Positions 8,118-15,427 of a stretch of DNA of 38,429 nucleotides are shown piece after piece. Source of the stretch: CAYTAP01 sp964435775 (lineage in GTDB: Bacteria; Planctomycetota; Phycisphaerae; Tepidisphaerales; Tepidisphaeraceae); NCBI GenBank assembly GCA_964435775.1, contig CAYTAP010000021.1:1-38429 (forward strand), given 5' to 3'. The notes below the pieces were generated by a model. That model ran no database searches. It had not been told where the DNA came from and worked only from the letters and a program-made list of their open reading frames with translations. Both the position numbers and the translations under genes were made by a program. Position 1 is the first letter of the stretch; every line of letters begins with the position of its first letter.

Positions 8118-8120
8118 CCA

Positions 8121-8459
8121 TCAGTCCTCACGTTCATCCAGCGTCACGCACAGGTGGCTGGTTCGCTTCTTGATCGAATACGCCTTGCCGCGATCCTTCG
8201 GCTGAAACCGCTTGATCACCGGACCCGGATCCACCCGTGCCTCGGCCACATAACGTGTCTGGCGGACCGGGATGTCCCGCTCGTTGGCGTTGGCCACCGC
8301 GGAACGAATCACCTTTTCGATGAACACGCTCGAACGCTGCTTGCTGAACCGCAGGAGCGTCAGGGCATCATCCACATCGCGGCCACGCACCAGGTTCATC
8401 ACAAGCCGCGCCTTGCGCGGGCTGATGCGTGCGTATCGATGTTTCGCTTCAAATGGCAT
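8121..8459 (-). CDS. rplV: 50S ribosomal protein L22
   Basis: L22 lines the exit tunnel of the large subunit. From ATG 8459 (MPFEAKHRYARISPRKARLV) the 112-residue product shows the L22 core with VMNLVRGRDVDDALTLLRFS, SAVANANERD and the C-terminal part ending in KKRTSHLCVTLDERED. AGAGGTG seven bases upstream supports this start; a reading to 8486 adds nine unsupported residues. Confidence 0.96.
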   Translation of the reverse strand: MPFEAKHRYARISPRKARLVMNLVRGRDVDDALTLLRFSKQRSSVFIEKVIRSAVANANERDIPVRQTRYVAEARVDPGPVIKRFQPKDRGKAYSIKKRTSHLCVTLDERED

Positions 8460-8532
8460 CGCAGTCACCTCTAAATCCCCACCCAATCACTCATTCAAAT
8501 CCCAGACCGTCATGAATCCGTTGAAGGACGCA

Positions 8533-8808
8533 TTACGCGGTGGCAGCCTTCTTGCCACTGTGCCCGCGGAATGTCCGGGTTGGCGCAAACTCACCGAGCT
8601 TGTGTCCCACCATGTCCTCCTGCACAAACACCCGCAGGAACTTGTTCCCGTTGTGGACCTCGAAGGTATGCCCGACAAACTCGGGCGTGATCGTGCAGGC
8701 CCGCGCCCAGGTCTTGATGGGCTGCTTGGCTCGATTTTTGTTGAGCTTCGACACTTTCATGTAAAGCTTCTCGTCAACGAACGGTCCTTTTTTTGCGCTT
8801 CTGCTCAT
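8533..8808 (-). CDS. rpsS: 30S ribosomal protein S19
   Basis: S19 sits in the small-subunit head and touches the A-site tRNA region. The 91-residue product starts MSRSAKKGPFVDEKLYMKVS. It includes TWARACTITPEFVGHTFEVH and ends with the signature HKLGEFAPTRTFRGHSGKK. Length and position between rplB and rplV are standard. Confidence 0.97.
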   Translation of the reverse strand: MSRSAKKGPFVDEKLYMKVSKLNKNRAKQPIKTWARACTITPEFVGHTFEVHNGNKFLRVFVQEDMVGHKLGEFAPTRTFRGHSGKKAATA

Positions 8809-8817
8809 AATGTCTTA

Positions 8818-8882
8818 GTCCGTTGTCCTTTGTCAGTTGTCAGTTGCAGGCCACCACGGACCACAAGCAACGGACCACTGAC
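8818..8882. repeat. GTCMGTK heptamer inverted array between rplB and rpsS
   Basis: Four in-register units (GTCCGTT, GTCCTTT, GTCAGTT, GTCAGTT; 8818-8845) face four opposite units (CACGGAC, CACAAGC, AACGGAC, CACTGAC; 8855-8882) across a 9-nt centre. The element occupies almost the full 80-nt spacer. Confidence 0.85.
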
Positions 8883-8888
8883 CTCTTC

Positions 8889-9755
8889 TTACACATTCAC
8901 CGTCTGCGGGCGCTGCTGGAACGGCCCGAACTTCCTTCGACGCAGGATCAGCTTCTCGCTGAGCTTGCGGGCATTTCGCGTCTTGCCACCCTTGCTCAGC
9001 ACGCCGGTCTTGCTCACCGGCTGGCGGCCGCCGTTGCTGCGACCTTCGCCACCACCCAGCGGATGGTCGATCGGGTTCATCGCCTTGGCCCGCGTGTGAG
9101 GCCGAATGCCCATGTGCCGGCTGCGCCCAGCCTTGCCGATGCTGACGTTGATCCAGTCCAGGTTGCCGATTTGCCCGATCGTCGCCCGGCAGGCGCTGCG
9201 AACCCGACGCATTTCACCCGAGGGCAAAATGATCACGGCCCACTCGCCTTCGCGCGAACCCAGTCGCCCGACCCCGCCGGCGGTGCGGATCAGCTTCCCT
9301 CCCTGGCCGGGGTTGAGCTCCACATTGTGAATCTCAAGACCGGTCGGAATGTTGGCCAGTGGAATGCAGTTGCCCACTTCGGGCGGCGCCGTCGGACCAT
9401 TGATGACGCTGGCGCCAACCTTCAACCCGTTGGGCGCGAGAATGTATGCCTTCTCGCCGTCTTCATACTTGATGAGGGCGATGTGGCAACTGCGATTGGG
9501 ATCATATTCGATCGCTTCGACGGTGGCGGGGATGCCATCCTTGGTGCGACGGAAATCAATCAGGCGATACAAACGCTTGTTGCCGCCGCCACGATGCTTT
9601 GCGGTGATCACGCCGTGGTGATTGCGTCCATTGGCGCGACGCTGCCCCACCGTGAGCGAGCGCTCAGGCTTGTTCTTGGTGATCACCGCGCGGTAATCCA
9701 GCACGCTCGAATCACGCCGCCCGGCCGTCGTCGGATTATAAAACTTGATCGGCAT
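8889..9755 (-). CDS. rplB: 50S ribosomal protein L2
   Basis: L2 is needed for subunit joining and supports the peptidyl-transferase centre. The 288-residue protein begins MPIKFYNPTTAGRRDSSVLD. It carries GQRRANGRNHHGVITAKHRG, the OB/SH3-like RNA-binding part, and the C-terminal signature NPIDHPLGGGEGRSNGGRQP. The family motif is usually HPHGGGEG; here the second His is Leu. The length is slightly above the usual 275. Confidence 0.97.
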   Translation of the reverse strand: MPIKFYNPTTAGRRDSSVLDYRAVITKNKPERSLTVGQRRANGRNHHGVITAKHRGGGNKRLYRLIDFRRTKDGIPATVEAIEYDPNRSCHIALIKYEDGEKAYILAPNGLKVGASVINGPTAPPEVGNCIPLANIPTGLEIHNVELNPGQGGKLIRTAGGVGRLGSREGEWAVIILPSGEMRRVRSACRATIGQIGNLDWINVSIGKAGRSRHMGIRPHTRAKAMNPIDHPLGGGEGRSNGGRQPVSKTGVLSKGGKTRNARKLSEKLILRRRKFGPFQQRPQTVNV

Positions 9756-9775
9756 AACTTATTCCTCTGCCCCCC

Positions 9776-9789
9776 GCCTACTGCCTACT
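9776..9789. repeat. Two GCCTACT heptamers in the rplW-rplB gap
   Basis: GCCTACT occurs twice in tandem in the 40-nt spacer between rplW and rplB. It is only two units, but it fits the 7-nt periodicity seen in the other spacers of this operon. Confidence 0.45.
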
Positions 9790-9795
9790 TGCACT

Positions 9796-10074
9796 TCAAA
9801 ACAACTCGATCCGCGAATCCTCGGCCAGAACGACCACCGCCCGCTTCCAGTTGGCGGTGTGCGCCATCTGCTGGCGGGCCCGGCGCGGCTTTCCCTTGCG
9901 GTTCATCGTCCGCACGTCCACCACCTTCACTTCATATATCTTCTCAACCGCTTCCTTGATCTGCTGCTTGTTGGCATTCAGATGCACCTTGAACGCGTAC
10001 GTGTTGGCCACGTTCTGCAGGTGCGTGCTCTTTTCCGTGATCAGCGGCTTGATGATGACGCTTGTAAAATCCAT
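9796..10074 (-). CDS. rplW: 50S ribosomal protein L23
   Basis: L23 forms the docking site for trigger factor and SRP at the tunnel exit. From ATG 10074 (MDFTSVIIKPLITEKSTHLQ) the product is 92 residues. It has the family pattern of PLITEKST, YAFKVHLNANKQQIKEAVEK and VKVVDVRTMNRKGKPRRARQ. GAGG lies five bases before this ATG; the longer reading to 10113 has no such site. Confidence 0.96.
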   Translation of the reverse strand: MDFTSVIIKPLITEKSTHLQNVANTYAFKVHLNANKQQIKEAVEKIYEVKVVDVRTMNRKGKPRRARQQMAHTANWKRAVVVLAEDSRIELF

Positions 10075-10129
10075 AGCTTCCTCACACTCAATCCCCACCC
10101 ATTCGTTTCCCAATCATGCGGTCGCCTGC

Positions 10130-10744
10130 TTACGCCAAAATCCGCTCCAAGCCATCCTTCGTCACCAGAAGCGTACGGTTCCGCATGATGTCCCAGGCAT
10201 TCAACTGGGCTACCGTCGTCAGAGTGGTCCGCGCCAGGTTCCTGGCGGCCCGTTCCACCGATTCGTTCTTTTCAGTCAGCGCGAGCAGGCAGCTTCGCTC
10301 GATTCCGAGCGCCTTATAGACGGCCGCCACACGCTTGGTCTTGGGCTCTTCGATCGACCAGTCGCCGAGAACGCGGATGTCGTTGCTCTGAAGCTTGGAG
10401 AGGATCGCGCTGTTGCGGGCCAATTGCCGCGCCTTCTTGGGCAGCGACTGCCGCCAATCCTTGGGCCGCTTCTGCTTGGCGTGCCCGCCGCCGCGCTTCA
10501 CGGGGTTGCGGATGCCGCCGGTGCGGGCATTGCCCGTCCCCTTCTGACGGAACAGCTTGCGGGTTGATCCGGCGACTTCGCCGCGCGCCTTGGTGCGAAC
10601 GGTGCCCTGGCGTTGATTGGCGTGATACATGACCAGCGCCTGCTTCAACAAAGCCGGTCGAACCGTGCCGCCGAGCTTGGCCTCGTCAACCTGGATCTTC
10701 TCGACCTCTTCGCCATTCAAGTTGTAAACCGATACTTCGATCAT
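10130..10744 (-). CDS. rplD: 50S ribosomal protein L4
   Basis: L4 contacts the exit tunnel; in enterobacteria it also represses the S10 operon. The 204-residue protein has the conserved loop KLFRQKGTGNARTGGIRNP followed by GGGHAKQKRPKDW (about residues 63-96). The globular part includes NSAILSKL, and VYKALGIERSCLLAL. The C-terminus NAWDIMRNRTLLVTKDGLE is typical. I cannot tell from sequence whether it regulates this operon. Confidence 0.97.
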   Translation of the reverse strand: MIEVSVYNLNGEEVEKIQVDEAKLGGTVRPALLKQALVMYHANQRQGTVRTKARGEVAGSTRKLFRQKGTGNARTGGIRNPVKRGGGHAKQKRPKDWRQSLPKKARQLARNSAILSKLQSNDIRVLGDWSIEEPKTKRVAAVYKALGIERSCLLALTEKNESVERAARNLARTTLTTVAQLNAWDIMRNRTLLVTKDGLERILA

Positions 10745-10751
10745 GATGCCT

Positions 10752-10830
10752 GTCCGTTGTCAGTTGTCAGTTGTCCGTTGTCAGTGGGAGCGGGGTTCCT
10801 GCAACGGACCACGGGCCACTGACCACTGAC
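10752..10830. repeat. GTCMGTK heptamer inverted array between rplC and rplD
   Basis: Five perfect in-register units (GTCCGTT, GTCAGTT, GTCAGTT, GTCCGTT, GTCAGTG; 10752-10786) face four opposite units (AACGGAC, CACGGGC, CACTGAC, CACTGAC; 10803-10830). The centre is 16 nt. The two arms are complementary at five to six of every seven positions. It fills the 88-nt spacer. Confidence 0.87.
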
Positions 10831-10832
10831 AT

Positions 10833-11495
10833 TTACTCCGCCTTCTGAACTTTCGCCGTCACGGCTTGCCGAACAAAAAGGAGCCCGCCATTGGGTCCTG
10901 GCAAAGCTCCTTTGATGAGCAGGAGGTTGTTGGCCGCGTCGATGCGCACGAGCGGGTGATTGCGCGTCGTCACGCGATCCACGCCCATATGCCCGGCCAT
11001 GCGGACGCCCTTCTTGGGCTTTCCGCACTGGCCGCGCCATGTGGCGCGGGATGCGATGGACCCAGGCGAGCGGTGCTTGCGCTCGGTGCCGTGCGTCGCC
11101 GGCTGGCCGCCAAAGTGATGGCGTTTCATGACGCCCTGCGTGCCTTTGCCCTTGCTGGTCCCGATGACGTCAACGAACTTCACTTCGTTGAAAATCTCAA
11201 CATTGATAGTTTCGCCGGGCTTGCGGTCGGTGGCAGCCTTCAACTTGATCTCGCTGAAATGCTTGCGGGGGCTCAGACCTGCCTTGGCGGCGTGACCAAT
11301 CAGCCCGAAGGTGCTGAACTTCGGCTTGATCTCCTTGTAGCCAAGCTGCACGGCGTGATAGCCATCGGTCTCAACGGTCTTGACTTGTGTCACGGCACAT
11401 GGACCGGCCTCGACAACGGTCACCGGCACAATAGCGCCGCTCTCGTCGTAAATGCGGGTCATTCCGATTTTCTTACCAAGCAATGCTGGCGTCAT
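10833..11495 (-). CDS. rplC: 50S ribosomal protein L3
   Basis: L3 starts large-subunit assembly and reaches the peptidyl-transferase centre with its loop. The 220 residues begin MTPALLGKKIGMTRIYDESG. They carry the L3 signature FVDVIGTSKGKGTQGVMKRH (about residues 107-126) and then GGQPATHGTERKHRSPGSI. The loop after this (ASRATWRGQCGKPKKGVRMA) lacks the usual methylated-Gln context (GQNQ) of E. coli L3. The length is normal. Confidence 0.97.
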   Translation of the reverse strand: MTPALLGKKIGMTRIYDESGAIVPVTVVEAGPCAVTQVKTVETDGYHAVQLGYKEIKPKFSTFGLIGHAAKAGLSPRKHFSEIKLKAATDRKPGETINVEIFNEVKFVDVIGTSKGKGTQGVMKRHHFGGQPATHGTERKHRSPGSIASRATWRGQCGKPKKGVRMAGHMGVDRVTTRNHPLVRIDAANNLLLIKGALPGPNGGLLFVRQAVTAKVQKAE

Positions 11496-11663
11496 GTCTT
11501 TCAGGCAGAGGAGCCGCGGCCAAACGTCGGCCGATTCTCATGCCCGCTCCGATTTATCCAACCCGCGTTTCCCGTCCGCGCCGAAAGCCAGGCGGCGGGA
11601 AATGCACAAAAAATATCACCCGTGACGCGCGACCTACCCGGGCATCAGCCCTTTGAGGCGAGT

Positions 11664-11723
11664 GGGTTCTTGGATGAACCCCGCGGTCCGGACCATTTGG
11701 TCGTCCCTTATGGGCAGGGACGA
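11664..11723 (-). promoter_or_regulatory. Cluster of three hairpins in the rpsJ-rplC spacer
   Basis: The 242-nt spacer between rpsJ and rplC holds no gene. Near its rpsJ end are three palindromic elements: TCGTCCC/GGGACGA (11701-11723, 9-nt loop), the 10-nt palindrome GGTCCGGACC (11685-11694), and GGGTTC/GAACCC (11664-11681, 6-nt loop). None is followed by a U-run. A structured leader for rplC, an RNA processing site or a ribosomal-protein binding site are all possible; the regulatory role is inference. Confidence 0.5.
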
Positions 11724-11737
11724 AGGATCAAAAGAAA

Positions 11738-12046
11738 CTAGGCCTTGATTTTCACGAACACCCCGGCAGGCACCACCAGGCGGTTGAGCGCTTCGACCGT
11801 TCGGCCGGTGGGCTCAAAAATATCAATCACACGCTTGTGAGTCCGCATTTCAAACTGTTCGCGGGACTTTTTATCAATGTGTGGGCTTCGCAAAACAGTG
11901 TAGCGCTCAACTCGCGTCGGCATGGGAATCGGACCGCAGACCCGCGCGTTGGTGCGCTTGGCGTGATCGACAATTTCCTTCGCCGAGGCATCAAGCGCCC
12001 GGTGGTCGTATGCTTCCATTCGAATCCGTATCCGATCACCGTTCAT
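11738..12046 (-). CDS. rpsJ: 30S ribosomal protein S10
   Basis: S10 is a small-subunit head protein that also acts as NusE in antitermination. The 102-residue product begins after a short lead (MNGDRIRIRMEAYDHRALDA). It carries the signature GPIPMPTRVERYTVLRSPHI and ends with RTVEALNRLVVPAGVFVKIK. It is the first gene of the operon here; the str operon genes (rpsL, rpsG, fusA, tuf) are not next to it, as an unrelated exported protein lies upstream. Confidence 0.97.
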   Translation of the reverse strand: MNGDRIRIRMEAYDHRALDASAKEIVDHAKRTNARVCGPIPMPTRVERYTVLRSPHIDKKSREQFEMRTHKRVIDIFEPTGRTVEALNRLVVPAGVFVKIKA

Positions 12047-12149
12047 AAAATCCCGTCTCGTTTCCGCTGTAACTACCTGTTACGCAATCAATTCCGATCA
12101 CATCGCTTGAACACTTCACGCTCCGCCTCGGCAAAGCGATGGAGGGAAG

Positions 12150-12177
12150 ACTGTACTTGCTGCTTTTGTTGTGTCAA
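12150..12177 (-). promoter_or_regulatory. Predicted sigma-70 promoter of the S10 operon
   Basis: On the minus strand TTGACA (12177-12172) is followed after 16 bp by TACAGT (12155-12150), a perfect -35 box and a 4/6 -10 box. This predicts a leader of about 100 nt before rpsJ. The site is the only strong match in the 490-bp region upstream. Confidence 0.65.
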
Positions 12178-12537
12178 GGGCCATTGAAGCAAGAATTATC
12201 CTGCATCATGACCCCGCCCACCGCGCTGGCCGTTGTACGGAATACATCATCACAATAATTCGCGCGGCGTCAATACGAGTGAAAGGAATAACCGAGTGCG
12301 TAGAGCGCCATCTGGGTCTTTTGGGAATCATGAGGTTTTTCGCAGGAGACCGAATGGATTTTACGAATCTTTCTGACGCGGAGTGTCCGGTGGCGAAGCA
12401 GACGGACCTTTTGCGGCCCACCCGAAGGGCGGCAGGCTTTTGACCCGCCGTCGGCGCGGGTTGATAGCCCGTGCCACGGCTTTTCACAATCCCCATTGGC
12501 AAGCCGTCCATACGCCGCACATCAGCGGAGGGAGGCT
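12178..12537. other. Non-coding region between the S10 promoter and an exported-protein gene
   Basis: No convincing gene is seen in these 360 bp. The part at about 12415-12480 is rich in short inverted repeats: ACCCGC/GCGGGT at 12443-12461 with a 7-nt loop, CCCGAAGGG, and a GC-rich half-palindrome at 12467-12480. It looks like a dispersed palindromic repeat or a 3'-end structure of the minus-strand gene that ends at 12538. A 111-residue minus-strand open frame through it has no family features. Confidence 0.4.
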
Positions 12538-15336
12538 TCATCGCGCATGCTGGCTCTCATGATACGATCTGGCCATGCCTGCCATGATGGCCGCCAGTTC
12601 GCGTTTGTCCTTGATGGCGTTTGACCAGGTGGTGATGATTTCGTACTGCTTTTGATCCTTTGGATCGGAGGAAGCGGCTTTGGAGCCGATTTCCCTGCCC
12701 ATATCATAAAGATAGCGCGGCCAGTTCCGGCCGTTGAAACCGCTGCCGCTCATGCTTTCATCCAGATTCGTGCTTCGGTCATTGAAAGCGGTGAGTGCTT
12801 GATCAAACAGCGTGCGTTTGGCCAATGCCCTGGCGATGGCGATCGTGGCGAAGGACTGATCCTTGGGCCATCCCTCCTCTTCGGCCACGAGTTTTTTCAT
12901 GTCCTCCATCAAAGACTGCGCATCAAGGATGCAGTCATTGTTCGCCAGAGCGATGATGGCGACGCGAAGGATTTTCATCTTCCACATCACCTTCTCCCGC
13001 ATGGCCACCAGCTTGCGCACATACGCCACATTGCCACGGCTGTCGGGCTCGATCGCGGCAACATGCTGCGTGGCTTGCGTGAAGATGTCGGTGTACCAGC
13101 GGCGCATCCAGTCGCCAGGCAGATATTTGAGCAGCGTCACAACCTGATCCCGCCTGCCGGCCTTGGCCATGGCCACAATGGCATCTTTCCAGGCCTTACC
13201 TGCATTGTCAGTGGCGGGCATTTCGCTCTTGAGCTGCATGAGCAGCTTGAGCAGCCGCTCGTCATTTTCGGGTGAAGGATACTTGAGCAGGTGTTGCATA
13301 ACACTCTGGTATGGCGCAGTTCCCATCATCTCGCTGCCTGTGCGCCAGAAAGCGCGGTTCTTGCTGTCGGTTTGGGCCTTGTTGTAATCCACCATCCGAA
13401 CGTGGGCGATAACCGACTGGTCCAGCGCGATGTCAAGCCAGTTGTCATAATTCGGGATGCCCAGCCATTTTTCATTTCCTCCTTGATCGCCCAACGCTCG
13501 ATAATATTCCGCAAACCCCAACGCCGCCTCAGCCTTGAGGTCGTAAGTGCGAAACGTCTGCCCCTTGGACAGCAGCGTTGCGTCACCCTTGAGCTGAGAC
13601 CACGCGTCGTTGGCGGGTTGCTTGTCCTTCGAATGGGCGTAGTACAGAACGAGCACCGGAATCATCTGCGAAGGCTCATATTCCTTCATGGCCGTGATGA
13701 TCGCGACGGCTTTGTCCCAGTCGCCATTGATGGCGGCGGCCTTGGCGAGATTGGGTGCGGTGTATTTGTCACGCGCAAGCGCCGGGTCTTTGGCGATGCG
13801 GCTTTGGATAGTCTCCAGACGGGCGGCGTACACCTCCTTTTCCACCGCCAGGTAACGCGGATCGCGCGCCTCTTTGAGCAGGTTCATCAGATCGTTATGC
13901 GCACTCTCCCGGTTCAATAAGCTCAAGTCCGAAGAAGGCGCCATCGCCCGGTTGGTGGCGGCGATGGCTTCATCCAGTGCTGGCTTAAGCAGGCTGGCAT
14001 CGTCTCGCTTCAGATAAAGCTGCGCCATCGCGATGGCATGCCATGGGTCGGTCTTCGCGTTGGGGCTAAGCGCCGGGAGCTTCTCCAGGGTTTCAAGATC
14101 ATCTTCGCGAGCAGCCTTCAAACACGCAAAGTGGAACCATGTCTGGTGGTCGTTCTTTTCCATGAAAAGCAAGACGAGTTGCCGGTGCTGCCCGGGCGTC
14201 AGCGCTTTGTTGTTCAAGCCCGCCGTGACGACCATCCGCCGAAGCGCGGGGTCATCCTGGCTGGAAGCGAGATTGAGATATTCATCGAACTCGTACTGGG
14301 CGTACGGCGCTTTGTCATCCACGATGTGCTGCAGACGGATGGCGTCGACACGCGTTGGCGATGTGCCGAACTTGAGCATGTCGTCACGCGTGCCATGAAG
14401 GCTGTAGACACGTTCGAACGCCTGGGTGACGTAGTGGTTATAGCGGTAATTGGTTATGCGCTGCCTGGCTTTGAGCGCCCACGGGCGCAAATTCATTTCC
14501 ATCGCCGCGATGGCGAACTGGCCATGGAATGCCTCCACGGAGGATACCGCTTGTTGCTGGGCGGCGTGGCCGAGACTGTCGAGCTTCCAGGCGCTGAAGG
14601 CGAGTTTTTCACTGTATTCGAGGATATCGCGGGGGTTGTTGATGGCGGGAACGGCATAGGCTTTGGCATCCGCCTCGGCCGCCTCCTGCGCCTTGGCCTG
14701 GGCGACACTGCTGGTGACCAGTTCCGCCTCCATGCTCATTGCACGCGGACCATGGATGCGCGCCAGTTGGCGCACGATTCCCGTGACGGGGACATCCGGG
14801 TTCGCCCACAGGGAGACGTCGCAGGTCATCGCCATGTTTCCGGGCAACTTCATCTGAATCTGCCGCGTGTATTCTGTTCCACTGTACCGCGTGCCGCCGA
14901 CGAGCAGATGGGTATAGGTTTGGCTGGTTGACTCATCTTTCGTGACTTGGGCGACGGGAGGGATGGTCATCGTTGACAGTGGTTCCTGCAACTCCAGCAC
15001 CTCTGTCCGGACCTGGACCCCCGGAGCATCTTCCCTGGGTGGTTGAGGCGTCAACTCTTTCGCCGCCAGTATAATTCTGACGTGAAGCCGCCCGTTTTCC
15101 ACCTTATCGAGGATTTGCCATTGATAGTATTCCTGCGTCTGGCCGTTCATGGTCCGACGCAGATGATACTTGGCCCACTGGCCCTGGGCGGGCTTGGTGA
15201 CCAACTCGTTAATGCGAGGCCAGTCACCCTTGACGCCGGCCGCCTGAACCGCCTGCTGATCGTCCAAAGTGGCGACAAGCAGAGTCATGGCCATGGTCAA
15301 AATATGCAGCCCTAAAAAGGGACGTCTTCGCTTCAT
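12538..15336 (-). CDS. Large exported protein of unknown function
   Basis: I do not recognise a family. From ATG 15336 (GGAGG nine bases upstream) the 932-residue product begins with MKRRRPFLGLHILTMAMTLL and a predicted cleavage region near AVQAAG, a signal peptide. The first 230 residues look beta-rich (WAKYHLRRTMNGQTQEYYQW, RLHVRIILAAKELTPQPPR). The remainder is almost entirely helical, with many short Ala/Leu/Asp-rich helix pairs (for example AMAQLYLKRDDASLLKPALD and ATIAIARALAKRTLFDQALT), suggesting TPR-like or HEAT-like solenoid repeats. There is no catalytic motif or C-terminal anchor. A protein-binding scaffold in the periplasm is a reasonable guess only. A longer in-frame reading to 15468 has no signal peptide at its start. 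Confidence 0.8.
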   Translation of the reverse strand: MKRRRPFLGLHILTMAMTLLVATLDDQQAVQAAGVKGDWPRINELVTKPAQGQWAKYHLRRTMNGQTQEYYQWQILDKVENGRLHVRIILAAKELTPQPPREDAPGVQVRTEVLELQEPLSTMTIPPVAQVTKDESTSQTYTHLLVGGTRYSGTEYTRQIQMKLPGNMAMTCDVSLWANPDVPVTGIVRQLARIHGPRAMSMEAELVTSSVAQAKAQEAAEADAKAYAVPAINNPRDILEYSEKLAFSAWKLDSLGHAAQQQAVSSVEAFHGQFAIAAMEMNLRPWALKARQRITNYRYNHYVTQAFERVYSLHGTRDDMLKFGTSPTRVDAIRLQHIVDDKAPYAQYEFDEYLNLASSQDDPALRRMVVTAGLNNKALTPGQHRQLVLLFMEKNDHQTWFHFACLKAAREDDLETLEKLPALSPNAKTDPWHAIAMAQLYLKRDDASLLKPALDEAIAATNRAMAPSSDLSLLNRESAHNDLMNLLKEARDPRYLAVEKEVYAARLETIQSRIAKDPALARDKYTAPNLAKAAAINGDWDKAVAIITAMKEYEPSQMIPVLVLYYAHSKDKQPANDAWSQLKGDATLLSKGQTFRTYDLKAEAALGFAEYYRALGDQGGNEKWLGIPNYDNWLDIALDQSVIAHVRMVDYNKAQTDSKNRAFWRTGSEMMGTAPYQSVMQHLLKYPSPENDERLLKLLMQLKSEMPATDNAGKAWKDAIVAMAKAGRRDQVVTLLKYLPGDWMRRWYTDIFTQATQHVAAIEPDSRGNVAYVRKLVAMREKVMWKMKILRVAIIALANNDCILDAQSLMEDMKKLVAEEEGWPKDQSFATIAIARALAKRTLFDQALTAFNDRSTNLDESMSGSGFNGRNWPRYLYDMGREIGSKAASSDPKDQKQYEIITTWSNAIKDKRELAAIMAGMARSYHESQHAR

Positions 15337-15427
15337 GCTGCCTCCGGCTCGGTTATGATGCGGCGACGTTAGTCGCTGGCCGTGATAAATCAAACCGTTT
15401 TTCCGAGGCGGACCTTTACTAACCGAT

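Noticed and set aside
10752..10830. Heptamer arrays considered as intrinsic terminators
   Set aside because: No U-runs follow, and they lie inside an operon whose downstream genes must be expressed.
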